Part shown: positions 8,901-17,728 of the stretch, piece by piece
How positions within the stretch are numbered: the stretch's first letter is position 1
How the letters are laid out: the number at the start of each line of letters is the position of its first letter
Source: Bog-473 sp963809715
Lineage (GTDB): Bacteria > Actinomycetota > Acidimicrobiia > Acidimicrobiales > RAAP-2
Reading direction: 5' to 3'
NCBI GenBank assembly: GCA_963809715.1
Contig: CAWEKO010000005.1
Span: forward strand, 248,001 to 312,000
DNA: 64,000 nt
Position numbers and translations under genes: made by a program
Notes under the pieces: model-generated
Database searches by the model: none
What the model was told of the DNA's origin: nothing
What the model saw: only the letters and a program-made list of their open reading frames with translations

Positions 8901-10271
8901 TCACTTTCGGGATGCAGGAGCAGGCACCAACATGCCGGACCGAGGGTCATAGACAACGATGTTCGCCTTTCCTATGGCGTAGGGCCGATTCGGTCCGAAC
9001 GAGACTGGTCCACCAGAACCGGGAAAGGTGACGTTTCTGAGTCGATAGCCCGCCTTGGTGAAGCTCGCCACCGTCAGCTTCGTCCCGGCGGCATCGGCGA
9101 TCTTGGCAAAGATGGCCAGGTCCTGACATGCAGCCTCCACCGCGGCGTAGGTCGTGTCCGAACCACTCGAGGCAGCCTGAGGGCTGTTCGGATCGACGGG
9201 TGGGGCAATGGCATCTGATGGGTAGGCCTTGTGCACGATGGCGGCGCACTTTTGCATCGCCGGATCCGCCCACACCTGGTAGGCGGACGACACCGGGCTC
9301 GAAGCCATCACGTTGTCGAGGTAGCGATTCCCCCCTTTGGCGGCGGCGACGTAGGACGCGAGTGCGGTCACATTCGTGGCGATCCAGGGGGGCTTGTACG
9401 TGCTCTGATTGTCCAAGAGCGCCCGGGGCCAGGTCACCGCACCGGTCCCACCGACCCCGACCACCTCGTTCACCCCGGCGTTCTTGAACCGAAGGGCGAT
9501 GCTCTGAGCTTCCTGGTCCACCGCCGCGGTATCGGTGGCCGGCACGCTGTCGTCGGCGGACAAGACGACGTTGACGTGCAACTTCTTGAGGTCCGACTGG
9601 ACCACGTTGGCTTCGGAGATGTCGCTCGGACCGTAGAAGAGGCCAACCTTCTTGCCCTTGAACACGCCCGCTTTGTCGAAGGCGCCCAGTTGCACCTGGT
9701 CATAGGCGGCGTTGGGCGGCGTGAGACTGAAGTCAGCCGCGGCGCTCGCCGGCAAGGCGCCCGGTAACACTCCGCCTATGACGGGCGTGTCGTGGGTCTG
9801 TTGGAAGCAATCCGGATAGACCGGGAACAAGACGATGAAGACCTTGTCGTCTTCGGTGAGCTCGGAGCACGATGAATTGATCGAGGCAGCGTTGGCCGGG
9901 TTCATTTCAGCGAAGTAGGGGACGACCTTTCGCCCGTCGACGCCTCCATGGGCGTTCATGGAAGCCGTCAGCGCGCTGACGGCGTCTTGATAGTTGCCGT
10001 CGTTGAGCGTCACGCCGACGGCCCGCAACGCGGCGAAATTGATGACCGATATGCCGATCTTGATGGTGCTCGACGTCACGCCCTGGTCAGCGGGGCTCGA
10101 CGCTCCGGCCTCTGTCGGACCCGAAACGAGCAGGGAACCCAGCACGACAACGATGCTCGCAATGGTGGCGAATAAAGTTCGAATGCAGCCGGGTCCCTGA
10201 CTCAGGAGGAGTGGATCCGTTCGCTCTCCGCCGCAAGCTCGTACCGCTATCTCAAGCGCTCTGCACCCCAT
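8901..10271 (-). CDS. ABC transporter substrate-binding protein, branched-chain amino acid type
   Basis: 456-aa periplasmic-binding-fold protein (Peripla_BP_6/LivJ-like). Residues about 31-55 form a signal sequence (TLFATIASIVVVLGSLLVSG) without a convincing lipobox Cys. The mature part begins VTSSTIKIGISVINFAALR, followed by ALTASMNAHGGVDGRKVVPY, a standard LivJ opening in which the ligand lobe starts with a GGVxGR turn. The start is uncertain: the ATG at 10271 gives an atypically long leader. No permease or ATPase gene is adjacent, so this is an orphan binding protein. The substrate is unknown; actinobacterial relatives bind amino acids, urea or aromatic acids. Confidence 0.85.
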   Translation of the reverse strand: MGCRALEIAVRACGGERTDPLLLSQGPGCIRTLFATIASIVVVLGSLLVSGPTEAGASSPADQGVTSSTIKIGISVINFAALRAVGVTLNDGNYQDAVSALTASMNAHGGVDGRKVVPYFAEMNPANAASINSSCSELTEDDKVFIVLFPVYPDCFQQTHDTPVIGGVLPGALPASAAADFSLTPPNAAYDQVQLGAFDKAGVFKGKKVGLFYGPSDISEANVVQSDLKKLHVNVVLSADDSVPATDTAAVDQEAQSIALRFKNAGVNEVVGVGGTGAVTWPRALLDNQSTYKPPWIATNVTALASYVAAAKGGNRYLDNVMASSPVSSAYQVWADPAMQKCAAIVHKAYPSDAIAPPVDPNSPQAASSGSDTTYAAVEAACQDLAIFAKIADAAGTKLTVASFTKAGYRLRNVTFPGSGGPVSFGPNRPYAIGKANIVVYDPRSGMLVPAPASRK

Positions 10272-10628
10272 TATCGCTACGTCCCCTCGCGGCTGGAGGG
10301 CTCACAACCGTGGACCCCTTAGTACCCATCCCACTGTCCACCGCAGAAGTCAATATTGTATACGATTTCGAACGAGTCGACGTGGCTGGGAGTCAACGCA
10401 CTATTGGGCAGCTCGGAAACGACCTGCCAGCATGCGTTCACCGGTTCGGCTCGTGCGCGTCGATTGTGCAACAGCGCTCATCGGTGGGTCGATGGTGAAC
10501 GCCGAACTCACAGGCGACCACCTGATTCGCAATGCCCCAAACCTCGGTCTGGCGGCTGGTGAATGCATGGGCCCAGAGGTTGATCTCGGTGGTTCTCCGG
10601 CGACCGGCGATGGCTGGCAACCAACCTG
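10272..10628. other. spacer with a possible promoter for the binding protein gene
   Basis: No credible gene. On the minus strand TACAAT (plus coordinates 10355-10360, within an AT-rich TATACAATATT patch) is a plausible -10 box some 85 bases upstream of the substrate-binding protein start. A matching -35 is not obvious. Confidence 0.35.
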
Positions 10629-11918
10629 TCATTCGGAATGGAGGACACGGGCGGGCTGCACGCGACTGGCGAACCACGCCGGACCCGCGGCAACGATCAT
10701 GGTGATGAGCAGAACCGCAGGAATGCAATACGCAACGCGGACGCCCGGAACGACCGATGACGTTCCGATTCCGAGTTCGTTCGCAAAGAGCGCCCAGGCA
10801 GCTCGGCCAGCGAGGATACCAAGCGGTATCCCGATTACCAACGAAATTGCAGCGAATGTTCCCGCCTGCCACGCGACGAGGGCCAGGATCTGGCGTTGAA
10901 CGAATCCGATGGTCTTGAGGATGGCGATGTCGCGGCGGCGACGCTGCACCCAAACGATCATCAATTGCACCAGCACCCCGACGCCGAGGACGGCCAATAC
11001 CAGCGCCAGGAGCTGGGGTACCCCTTGGATTCGCGCGTAGTTGCTGATGTCGAATGGAGGCTGCTTCGTTACGAAACAGGTCGTCTGTTGGACTCCCGAG
11101 CAAAACGATGCGGTCGCCTTGCCCAAGCTCCTTATCTCACGAGCCTGATCGGGACCGGGTGCAAAGCGAACCAACAAGAACAGGGAGGAATCAGCGACCG
11201 TCGTCCCTGGGGGCACGAGGTCTGCCGCGGTGACGGCCGCCCCGAGTCCTAAGTCAGTCGACGTGCGGTTCCCCTGGTCGAACGCCGGGAACACCGCTTG
11301 TGCAACGATGTGCATCCGCCGCGGCACGCCGTTGACACTCAGTGTCACGTCGTCCCCCACTTGCCGGTGTACCAAACGCAGCACAGTGGCTCCCAATGCG
11401 ACCTCGTTAGGGCGGGTGGGCAACCGGCCGGTCACCAGAGTTGGCCCAACAAGAGGACCAACTCCTCGAGACAGTCCGATGGCCGGAACATGGGAGCCCA
11501 CGACGTCAACCGTTCCGAAGTCCGCGGTCGTCCAGGCTTCAACGCCGGCTCGGTTGTGCATCGAGCTACGGATGACGCCGGCCGGAAGGGGGTTGAATTG
11601 GGAGCCGATTGCGGCCTGCCAGGTCTGCCCGTACAGCGACGGTGTTGTCACGAGGTGGACGAGATTGGCACCGAACGTGAGGGTGCCGACGACCATAACG
11701 ATCGACAAGACGGTGCCGACGAGGGCGCTGCGCACGGGAACGGCCCCACGCCCGGCACCGGGATCAAGCGCCTCGCGTATGCCGAGCGAGGCCGTCACGG
11801 GAGCCCCGCTGCTCGAGAGCCGGGCCAACCACCTGCTCCTCGTCGTTGCGGCTCGGCGGTCCGCGTCTTGGTCAGTACTCGAGCTCAGCCGCCACGACGA
11901 GCACCGCGACTGCAGCAA
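10629..11918 (-). CDS. FtsX-type ABC permease, C-terminal half (split gene)
   Basis: 429-codon frame carrying the second half of an actinobacterial FtsX/MacB-like permease: a membrane segment at about residues 63-88 (ALVGTVLSIVMVVGTLTFGA), a large extracytoplasmic domain (about 90-290), then three helices (about 300-325, 350-378, 398-420), with RDIAILKTIGFVQRQI marking the FtsX coupling region. The first half lies in the next frame (11872-13059); together they give the usual ~820-aa protein. The join is near 11880, where TAC-TGA ends the first half. The true beginning of this half is unclear. No ATPase partner is adjacent. Confidence 0.75.
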   Translation of the reverse strand: MLQSRCSSWRLSSSTDQDADRRAATTRSRWLARLSSSGAPVTASLGIREALDPGAGRGAVPVRSALVGTVLSIVMVVGTLTFGANLVHLVTTPSLYGQTWQAAIGSQFNPLPAGVIRSSMHNRAGVEAWTTADFGTVDVVGSHVPAIGLSRGVGPLVGPTLVTGRLPTRPNEVALGATVLRLVHRQVGDDVTLSVNGVPRRMHIVAQAVFPAFDQGNRTSTDLGLGAAVTAADLVPPGTTVADSSLFLLVRFAPGPDQAREIRSLGKATASFCSGVQQTTCFVTKQPPFDISNYARIQGVPQLLALVLAVLGVGVLVQLMIVWVQRRRRDIAILKTIGFVQRQILALVAWQAGTFAAISLVIGIPLGILAGRAAWALFANELGIGTSSVVPGVRVAYCIPAVLLITMIVAAGPAWFASRVQPARVLHSE

Positions 11919-13059
11919 TCAAAGCGAAGACGATGCACAAGATGCCGATGCCAAGTATGACGCCGTCGACGTCAATGCCGGGGCTGGGCTCGGCAACCCG
12001 CGCCGCTCCCAGCGGCATGATCGGAGAGACGAGGACGGCGACGACGAACGCAACCAACGCTCCCACCGCGGCCATGGCCGCCACCTGCATCAGGCTGATG
12101 CACCACAATTGTCTTCGATTGAGTCCGAGCGCCCGCAGCGTGGTGACGTCGGTACTCGACGACTTGAGTTGTCGGAGCACCGCCTGGGCAATGAGCACCA
12201 ACCCCGCGAGGGCGACGAGGGATGCGAAGACGATCAGCGCGATGGCCTCCGGTCGAATGGCACGCTCGATCTGGGCGGCCTGGTCATTCAAATTGGCGAA
12301 CGAGACGTCTCCTCCCGTGGCCGGGAACTTCTTCGCCAGGGCTTCGGCTTGACGACCGAATTGATTTGCCGACACACCGGGCCGAAGGCGTACGTAGGCC
12401 CCGTCGAAGCTCCGGTAGGAAGGGCCGAGCTGGTTGTAGAAGGCGCGAGTGGTGTAGACGACCGGGAGCTGCGCCAACGCGGTAATTGGCACGGGATTGT
12501 CGCGCGTCAGGAAGATACCGACGACCTTCTCGCGGAAGATTCGCAGTCCCTGTGGCGTCTGTCCGGACGCGTTCGAAAGTGTTGCTGCGAGCGTGATCTC
12601 GCTGCCGACCTTGGCGTGGAGCTCTGCAGCCCCTCGTGCGTCCAACGCCACCTCTTGGACCCGATTGGTCACGGGCCGTCGACCTGAGAGGACGCGAGGG
12701 CGCTCGACGATTCGGCCGAATCGTCGGTCGGCTGGCGCAAAGACCTGAGCTTCCACCAGCTTGCGGCCGGGACGAACCGGCAATGCCTGGACCCCGATGA
12801 AAGGCGCCACCGCCTCGGCACCCGGCAGCTTGGCGAGCGCCGGGTAATAGCCGCCAAACCCGGTGTTGTTCGGGCTGACGAGCACGTCGGCGGCGTTCGA
12901 GCTGGCGAGGAAGCGACCGTAGGCGGAGTCGGTGCGCTTGGCACCGGCGGCGGCGATCAGGACGACCGCGCCGGCGAGGCCCACTATTACGGCCAGCATC
13001 GCCCAGTTCCGCCAATGCGCGCGGACCTGGCGCACCACGACCCAGATGACTGAAGCCAC
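11872..13059 (-). CDS. FtsX-type ABC permease, N-terminal half (split gene)
   Basis: 395 aa: an N-terminal membrane helix at about residues 19-38, then the family signature GAKRTDSAYGRFLASSNAAD, an extracytoplasmic domain with VLSGRRPVTNRVQEVALD, and three C-terminal helices (about 267-290, 314-343, 366-390) around the coupling motif TTLRALGLNRRQLW. It ends VLVVAAELEY at a TGA, whereas relatives continue directly into the second half, which is present one frame away. Either an indel created a pseudogene, or the two halves are made separately from overlapping frames. The usual product exports or handles lipoproteins or lipids together with an ABC ATPase that is not visible here. Confidence 0.78.
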   Translation of the reverse strand: MASVIWVVVRQVRAHWRNWAMLAVIVGLAGAVVLIAAAGAKRTDSAYGRFLASSNAADVLVSPNNTGFGGYYPALAKLPGAEAVAPFIGVQALPVRPGRKLVEAQVFAPADRRFGRIVERPRVLSGRRPVTNRVQEVALDARGAAELHAKVGSEITLAATLSNASGQTPQGLRIFREKVVGIFLTRDNPVPITALAQLPVVYTTRAFYNQLGPSYRSFDGAYVRLRPGVSANQFGRQAEALAKKFPATGGDVSFANLNDQAAQIERAIRPEAIALIVFASLVALAGLVLIAQAVLRQLKSSSTDVTTLRALGLNRRQLWCISLMQVAAMAAVGALVAFVVAVLVSPIMPLGAARVAEPSPGIDVDGVILGIGILCIVFALIAAVAVLVVAAELEY

Positions 13060-13255
13060 GCCTCCTCTTTACCGGTCCCTCATTTGCGCCGAGAATATGC
13101 GACTCTTCACGGCTCCATTAAACAAGGACCGTCCACCGCATCAACAGGGGGGTACCCTCCGCCTCGCGGTGTGGAGACCACCACTGGCTACACGACTAGG
13201 GACGTTCGAGTGGTCGGGACCTGCGTCGATCCGGTGACCTCACGCTTCCAGATCG

Positions 13256-13291
13256 GATCGCCCGATTTCGGCTGATCGCCCGATTTCGGCT
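13256..13291. repeat. two tandem copies of an 18-bp repeat
   Basis: GATCGCCCGATTTCGGCT occurs at 13256-13273 and again at 13274-13291, perfectly. It lies in the gene-free stretch just before copy B of the long repeat. Confidence 0.9.
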
Positions 13292-13316
13292 GACCCATCG
13301 ACGAGTGGCGAGTGTG

Positions 13317-13498
13317 CTGGTCCCAACAATCGTGTTGCGCTGCGTCCCACGAGGTTTCAATCCGTCACAGGCATCTTCGCCCATCCTCGTTCGCACGAGC
13401 GGTCCTGCGGCTTGAAGCACCGGAAAGTATCCCGCAGCGACTTCGTGACCTGGACTTTCAGACCCAAGGTGCCGGGATCGAGACCCCGGCACCCACCT
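13317..13498. repeat. diverged long repeat, copy B
   Basis: Same-orientation match to 1388-1565. The left end contains CAACA-ATCG-TGTTG (13324-13337), a short inverted repeat also present in copy A. The right end contains a perfect nine-base hairpin (13468-13493) that is degenerate in copy A. It lies within the 450-bp gene-free space (13060-13511) between the split permease and a small membrane protein; apart from this and the 18-bp tandem repeat I see nothing there. Confidence 0.6.
13468..13493. terminator. hairpin downstream of the 74-aa membrane protein gene
   Basis: GGTGCCGGG / CCCGGCACC, nine perfect pairs with an eight-base loop, 19 bp beyond the minus-strand stop at 13512. There is no T tract, so it is a terminator only by position and strength. 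Confidence 0.4.
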
Positions 13499-13511
13499 CA
13501 GATGGCGCAGC

Positions 13512-13736
13512 TCAGCAGGGCCGGTGAAGGTACAAGCAGCTTGTGCTGCTCACGGATGACGGCGACGAGTTGACCGTCCTGGCGGCGGCGGCCGGTGAAC
13601 CGGCACCGTTGCCCGTGGGCCTCCCGGCGACGTCGACCAGCGCAAGCACAAGCACCGCGACGAGGACCGCCGCGGCCAAAAGCGTGGCCGCAGTGCGACG
13701 GATCTTGGCATAGTTGGGAAGGCTGACTGTTTGCAT
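13512..13736 (-). CDS. small single-pass membrane protein
   Basis: 74-aa protein. The ATG at 13736 has an excellent Shine-Dalgarno (AGGGAG, eight bases upstream), which decides the start over longer readings. After a short basic N-terminus (MQTVSLPNYAKIRRTAATLL) comes one hydrophobic helix at about residues 17-38, then a Gly/Ala/Ser-rich tail with one Cys. No family recognised. It stands alone, divergent from the Crp/Fnr gene across about 410 bp. Confidence 0.6.
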   Translation of the reverse strand: MQTVSLPNYAKIRRTAATLLAAAVLVAVLVLALVDVAGRPTGNGAGSPAAAARTVNSSPSSVSSTSCLYLHRPC

Positions 13737-14146
13737 CGTTCGTCTCCCTTGATCTCGGCCGGTGTCTTCCGGCCCTGATCGCATGGTGATTGAAAATGGC
13801 GACGGAGTCTGTGTCGTGGGACACACAACTCGTGTCCCCGAGGACACGGTGGCGTGAGTTCCGCCGGTCAAATCTGGGCGCCGCCCGCAAATCGAACGCA
13901 CTCAGCGGCAATTCTGGTGCGGCGAGCCACGAGCGCCACAGAAATTTGTCGTTCAGTCCGGTCGCTACCCGTGGATCGGGAACCGACAATGATGTTCCGA
14001 AGCGACCATCGCAGGTCCTCCGGGACCTCAAGGTTGGCCCAGTTCACCTGGCACAGCCACGCCACCGGCGACCGGCGCGGTGTACAGGTATGGAGAGCTG
14101 CCATGGTCAGCTGTGTGCCGGATGAGGAAATGGGATACTCGGTACC
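13737..14146. other. divergent intergenic region
   Basis: 410 bp between the small membrane protein gene and the Crp/Fnr regulator gene. It must carry the promoters of both, but I cannot place convincing -35/-10 pairs. No gene or RNA recognised. Confidence 0.4.
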
Positions 14147-14794
14147 ATGCGGTCTCACTTGCTCGACATGCTCGATGACGATGAGCAGCGAGAAGTTCTC
14201 ACAGCGGCGAGACGAAGGCGGTTCAAACGCAACGAGGTGGTTTTCCACGACGGCGACCCCGGGGACACATTGCACATGGTCGTCAAGGGGCACTTTGCGA
14301 TTCGTTTCACCACGCCGTTGGGTGATCAGGCGACGGTCCGGGTGTTCGGCCCTGCCGACTACTTCGGTGAGCTGGCGATGCTCTCGGCGGGCCCGCGCCG
14401 TGGGAGCGCCATTTCCCTCGACGGGGGTGAGACCTTGAGCGTGAATCGTGCCGTTTTCGAAGAGCTACGGGCAACGAGACCGAGGATTAACGAAATGCTG
14501 ACGGAGGCTCTAGTTGAGGAAGTGCGACGCTTGTCGGCGGCGTTGCTCGAAGCGCTCTACGTTCCAGTCCAACGTCGCGTTTGGCTGCGCCTGATTGACC
14601 TCGTGGAGCTGTACGGGGGCGACGCGCCGGTGGTGATCCCGCTCACGCAGGACGAAATTGCCCAACTTGCCGGTACCACGCGCCCGACCGTAAATCGGGT
14701 CCTACGGTCGGGCGAAGAACACGGGGTTGTGCAGTTGGCTCGTGGTCGTATAGAGATCCACGATCCCAGCGCTTTACGACGACTCGTTCACTGA
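14147..14794 (+). CDS. Crp/Fnr-family transcriptional regulator
   Basis: 215 aa. An N-terminal cyclic-nucleotide-binding-like beta barrel (residues about 10-115) includes FHDGDPGDTLHMVVKGHFAI and the phosphate-cassette-like FGELAMLSAGPRRGSA, in which the cAMP-contacting Arg position is occupied. A C-terminal winged helix (about 145-212) has the LTQDEIAQLAGTTRPTVNRVL recognition helix. No Fnr-type N-terminal cysteine cluster is present, so it is more likely a ligand or cAMP sensor than an iron-sulfur oxygen sensor. Targets are unknown; the small membrane protein gene upstream is divergent. Confidence 0.9.
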   Translation: MRSHLLDMLDDDEQREVLTAARRRRFKRNEVVFHDGDPGDTLHMVVKGHFAIRFTTPLGDQATVRVFGPADYFGELAMLSAGPRRGSAISLDGGETLSVNRAVFEELRATRPRINEMLTEALVEEVRRLSAALLEALYVPVQRRVWLRLIDLVELYGGDAPVVIPLTQDEIAQLAGTTRPTVNRVLRSGEEHGVVQLARGRIEIHDPSALRRLVH

Positions 14795-14835
14795 TCTAAG
14801 CGGCGCCGCAGCTGGTACATCGGGATCCCGAGCGA

Positions 14836-14976
14836 CTATTCGGTCATGAACTGAACAACTGGTTCGAGCGAGAAAAGTGCGGAACCCGCGTCGGTCACGT
14901 AGACCTCCTCCTCCCTGCGCGTTTCGATGTGAGCAGCACCGCTGAGCTCGCGTCCCCAGTAGTGCACCGTGTTCAA
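14836..14976 (-). CDS. possible 46-aa coupled small protein
   Basis: A TTG at 14976 overlaps the TGA of the upstream LPG-synthase-like gene (TTGA) and has GGAGGG seven bases before it. The frame encodes 46 residues with an ordinary composition (HIETRREEEVYVTDAGSAL and so on) and ends at 14836. It could be a coupled small protein or the remnant of a longer gene. No family recognised. Confidence 0.35.
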   Translation of the reverse strand: MNTVHYWGRELSGAAHIETRREEEVYVTDAGSALFSLEPVVQFMTE

Positions 14977-17483
14977 AGATATTCCCTCCGACGCATCCAC
15001 ATGAGGGTGAACCAACCCACGATCGGAGGGAGGTAGGCCGTGAAGGTCCGCTGTACGAAGACGGCGGCCGTCGCCTGGTTCTTCGAGATCCCCGCAGCAG
15101 TGAGGGCCAAGATCAGGCCCGCCTCTGCGACACCCATGCCACCTCCGGCCGGTGAGGCCGACGCGAGGACGCCTGCCATCGTCGCCGCGATCACCAGCGC
15201 CGCCACGGAAAGCTGGGTCCCAAAGGCGTGCAATGCCGCCCCGAGGGCGAGGATGACGAGCAGTTGCGCCGCGATCTGGCCCCCGAAGAGCTGGACAACC
15301 TTGATCGGTTGCGCCGCCAGAGTCTTGAAGTTCTCGACGACCGTGGCGAACTTGGGTCGCAGTTTCTCTTTGACGTGCTGACGCCAACGCGGAACGGCGA
15401 ACATGGCCGTCAGGACGAGACCGATGACGATCACCAAGACGAGCAGTCCGTAGAGAATTTTGGCGTGGCTTCCCTGGTGCAGGCTGTGGCCGAAGTGAAA
15501 GGAGCTCCAGGCGATCGGGAGCGCTATCAGGAAGAGGAGGAGTTTGATCAGGAGGCTCGACAGGCTCAACAGGGCGCCGGAAGTGACGGCGGTTGTCGTG
15601 TCGAATCCCTGTTGTTGATAGAACCTCACCTGTGTGGCCAACACGGCAGCGTTCCCGCCGGCCAGCGTCGTGAACGAGTTCGCTAATTCCAGACCCACGA
15701 CGCGGCCCATCGGGAGCGCGCCCGGCACGCTGCCCCGGTTCGAAGTCGCGCCACCGAGGTACTGGGCCGCGCACAGGAGCGCCGTGGCGACGACCCAACC
15801 CCATTGGGCGCTCTTGATGGTGTTGATCGAATGCGAAGCGTTGATCAACACCAGGATCAGCGCCCAGCCTCCGACCAGAGATCCCAACGCGACCAGGACC
15901 TGGTTCCAGCTCAACCGTCGTGGCTCGATGAGGCCGGGGACCTCCATGCCGGCCTGCTGCGCGGTGCTCGACCGGAGTTCGTCGAGGAGCTGCTTCTTGC
16001 CCTTCAATGCGACGGTGATGGCCGGGTCTAGGCCGGCTCGCCGCAGATGGCTCATCGTTCCTGCCAACAGGTTGGATGGCACGACGCGCACGACCGATCG
16101 CGCGGTGCGTTCGGGCCCGGCCACGAACGCCGCCGAAGCCATGGCGCCCGCGAGGTCCTGGTCCAGCAGGAAGTCGGTGGCATTGGAAATCCCGCTGCGA
16201 AAGTCCACGATCATCGCCGTGCCGTGCTCGACGTCGGCGAGAAGAGTGTGCGGACTGATGGCACCGTGGGAGATTCGGGCGGACCTGAGGTCCAGCAATT
16301 GCGCGAACACGTCGTCGAGGATCCGATCGGAGACCAAGTCATGGCCGAGCTCGTCAAAGGGCGTTCCCGACACGGAGCGAGCGATCAAGACGGCGTCGTG
16401 GCTCGGACCGATCTCTGACGCGCTGATCACTTGAGGCACCCGGGCGCCCGAACGTGCCGCGAGCTGCGTGACCGACGACTCGTGCTCGACCTGTTGGAGC
16501 CGGGTCAGGCTGATGGCGGGTCCCGAGTTCCGATACATGATCAGCCGGTACAGCTTGCTGAGGAACTGGGCGTCCGCCGCGTCCCGGCCGTAGAACGACA
16601 CGACCAAGGACTCTCCCGAATCCGTCGTGACGAAGTAGTGGGCGGCCCCCCAGGTCTGATACCGCGCCGGCAGTGCCGAAACCGCATCAATGCCGACCGC
16701 CGCGAGCGCCACGCACAGCTCCTCGCCCGAGGGCAGACCAAGCGGCGAGCACCAGCCGAGGTGGACAGCAGCGGTCACCCCCCAACCGATCGCCATGCTG
16801 CCGAGGACGTTGGCCGGAAGGCCATGGCCCGCCACGACGGTTGCAAGCACCGTGAGGAACACGATGAGTTCGATGAGGCGCTGGACGGTCCGCGACAGGT
16901 AAGGGAGCCCAGCGGTCGCGACACTCAGCGCCAAAGCCACGTGTAAGACCGGAAAGCTCAACACGTAGCCGTAGAACTCGACGCTGCGTGGACGCCCGCC
17001 ACTCGCTCCGAGCGCGAGGACGAGGATTCCGCTGACGACGAGTGTCCCGGCGGCCGACGCCGCGAGATCCCGCACGACCATCCAGCGCTTGGCCAGGCTG
17101 GCCACCACGAGGAGGAATGCGATCGTCCCGAACGATCCGCCGATCCAAAAGATCGTCACCAACCAGCGGATGCCGTAGGGAGGGGGGCTCAGCACGTGAG
17201 TAATCACGTCTTCGGGGTGCGAGTTGGAGCGGAGGACCAGCACTGCGCAGAGCACCGCCAAGCAAGCGACGATCAGCCGAACGCCGTCGGAACCCCGGCG
17301 CCGCCGCTGGCCGTCGCCGATGGGGGCGAAGAAGATCGCCCGCAGCGCCGTGCGAGCCGATCTCGTTGCCGAGGGGGACTCGGTCCGAGCGTGGATCTGT
17401 CTGACCACTGCTGATCGCGTACTGCCAACAGCCGCCGAAGTCAATCGCGACCGCTCGCGGCGTCGCTGCAGTAAGCCTTTCAT
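14973..17483 (-). CDS. pseudokinase fused to LPG-synthase-like (UPF0104) membrane domain
   Basis: 836 aa in three parts. Residues about 68-240 hold five or six helices. Residues about 245-480 resemble a Bud32/RIO-type kinase fold: LVVSFYGRDAADAQFLSKLY, then HGAISPHTLL in place of the catalytic HGD-x-x-x-x-N loop, and MIVDFRSG in place of DFG. Residues about 510-835 form the flippase-like domain of lysylphosphatidylglycerol synthases, with the ELANSFTTLAGGNAAV and SPAGGGMGVAEAGL signatures. The catalytic Asp of the kinase loop is Ala, so the middle part is probably a regulatory pseudokinase. There is no aminoacyl-transferase domain, so a lipid-translocating or envelope role is more likely than lipid lysylation (inference). 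The 46-aa frame downstream is coupled to it. Confidence 0.85.
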   Translation of the reverse strand: MKGLLQRRRERSRLTSAAVGSTRSAVVRQIHARTESPSATRSARTALRAIFFAPIGDGQRRRRGSDGVRLIVACLAVLCAVLVLRSNSHPEDVITHVLSPPPYGIRWLVTIFWIGGSFGTIAFLLVVASLAKRWMVVRDLAASAAGTLVVSGILVLALGASGGRPRSVEFYGYVLSFPVLHVALALSVATAGLPYLSRTVQRLIELIVFLTVLATVVAGHGLPANVLGSMAIGWGVTAAVHLGWCSPLGLPSGEELCVALAAVGIDAVSALPARYQTWGAAHYFVTTDSGESLVVSFYGRDAADAQFLSKLYRLIMYRNSGPAISLTRLQQVEHESSVTQLAARSGARVPQVISASEIGPSHDAVLIARSVSGTPFDELGHDLVSDRILDDVFAQLLDLRSARISHGAISPHTLLADVEHGTAMIVDFRSGISNATDFLLDQDLAGAMASAAFVAGPERTARSVVRVVPSNLLAGTMSHLRRAGLDPAITVALKGKKQLLDELRSSTAQQAGMEVPGLIEPRRLSWNQVLVALGSLVGGWALILVLINASHSINTIKSAQWGWVVATALLCAAQYLGGATSNRGSVPGALPMGRVVGLELANSFTTLAGGNAAVLATQVRFYQQQGFDTTTAVTSGALLSLSSLLIKLLLFLIALPIAWSSFHFGHSLHQGSHAKILYGLLVLVIVIGLVLTAMFAVPRWRQHVKEKLRPKFATVVENFKTLAAQPIKVVQLFGGQIAAQLLVILALGAALHAFGTQLSVAALVIAATMAGVLASASPAGGGMGVAEAGLILALTAAGISKNQATAAVFVQRTFTAYLPPIVGWFTLMWMRRREYL

Positions 17484-17728
17484 CGTCCGCGTAATCGGCT
17501 CTTGTAGCTCTGTGCGCCGTCACCCCGAAGGCGCCGACGTCCCTGCTCGACGATGATGAGCTGGTCGGCGCTGATCGGTTCGGAGATCATCTGTGTGATC
17601 GAGGCGGCGCCGCACACGCCTGAGCGAAGGTGATCTCTGAGCTCCGCTCGTCCAAGGCCGCGGGACTCGTCCGATCCGCTCCGCCCAGCGGAGCTACCGT
17701 ATCCAGGAGACGACGGGGGAGAGGTGCG

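Noticed and set aside
13345..13370. GGTTTCAATCCGTCAC, reminiscent of a CRISPR repeat end
   Set aside because: Occurs once here and once diverged at 1423, with no spaced array and no cas genes.
13441..13500. tRNA 3'-half-like hairpin (CCGGG-ATCGAGA-type T arm)
   Set aside because: No anticodon stem of five pairs, no acceptor or D arm could be paired, and copy A does not conserve the fold.
14836..15804. 322-codon minus-strand frame overlapping the pseudokinase gene
   Set aside because: Its upstream part is an out-of-register shadow of the membrane protein gene; only the last 46 codons are considered separately.
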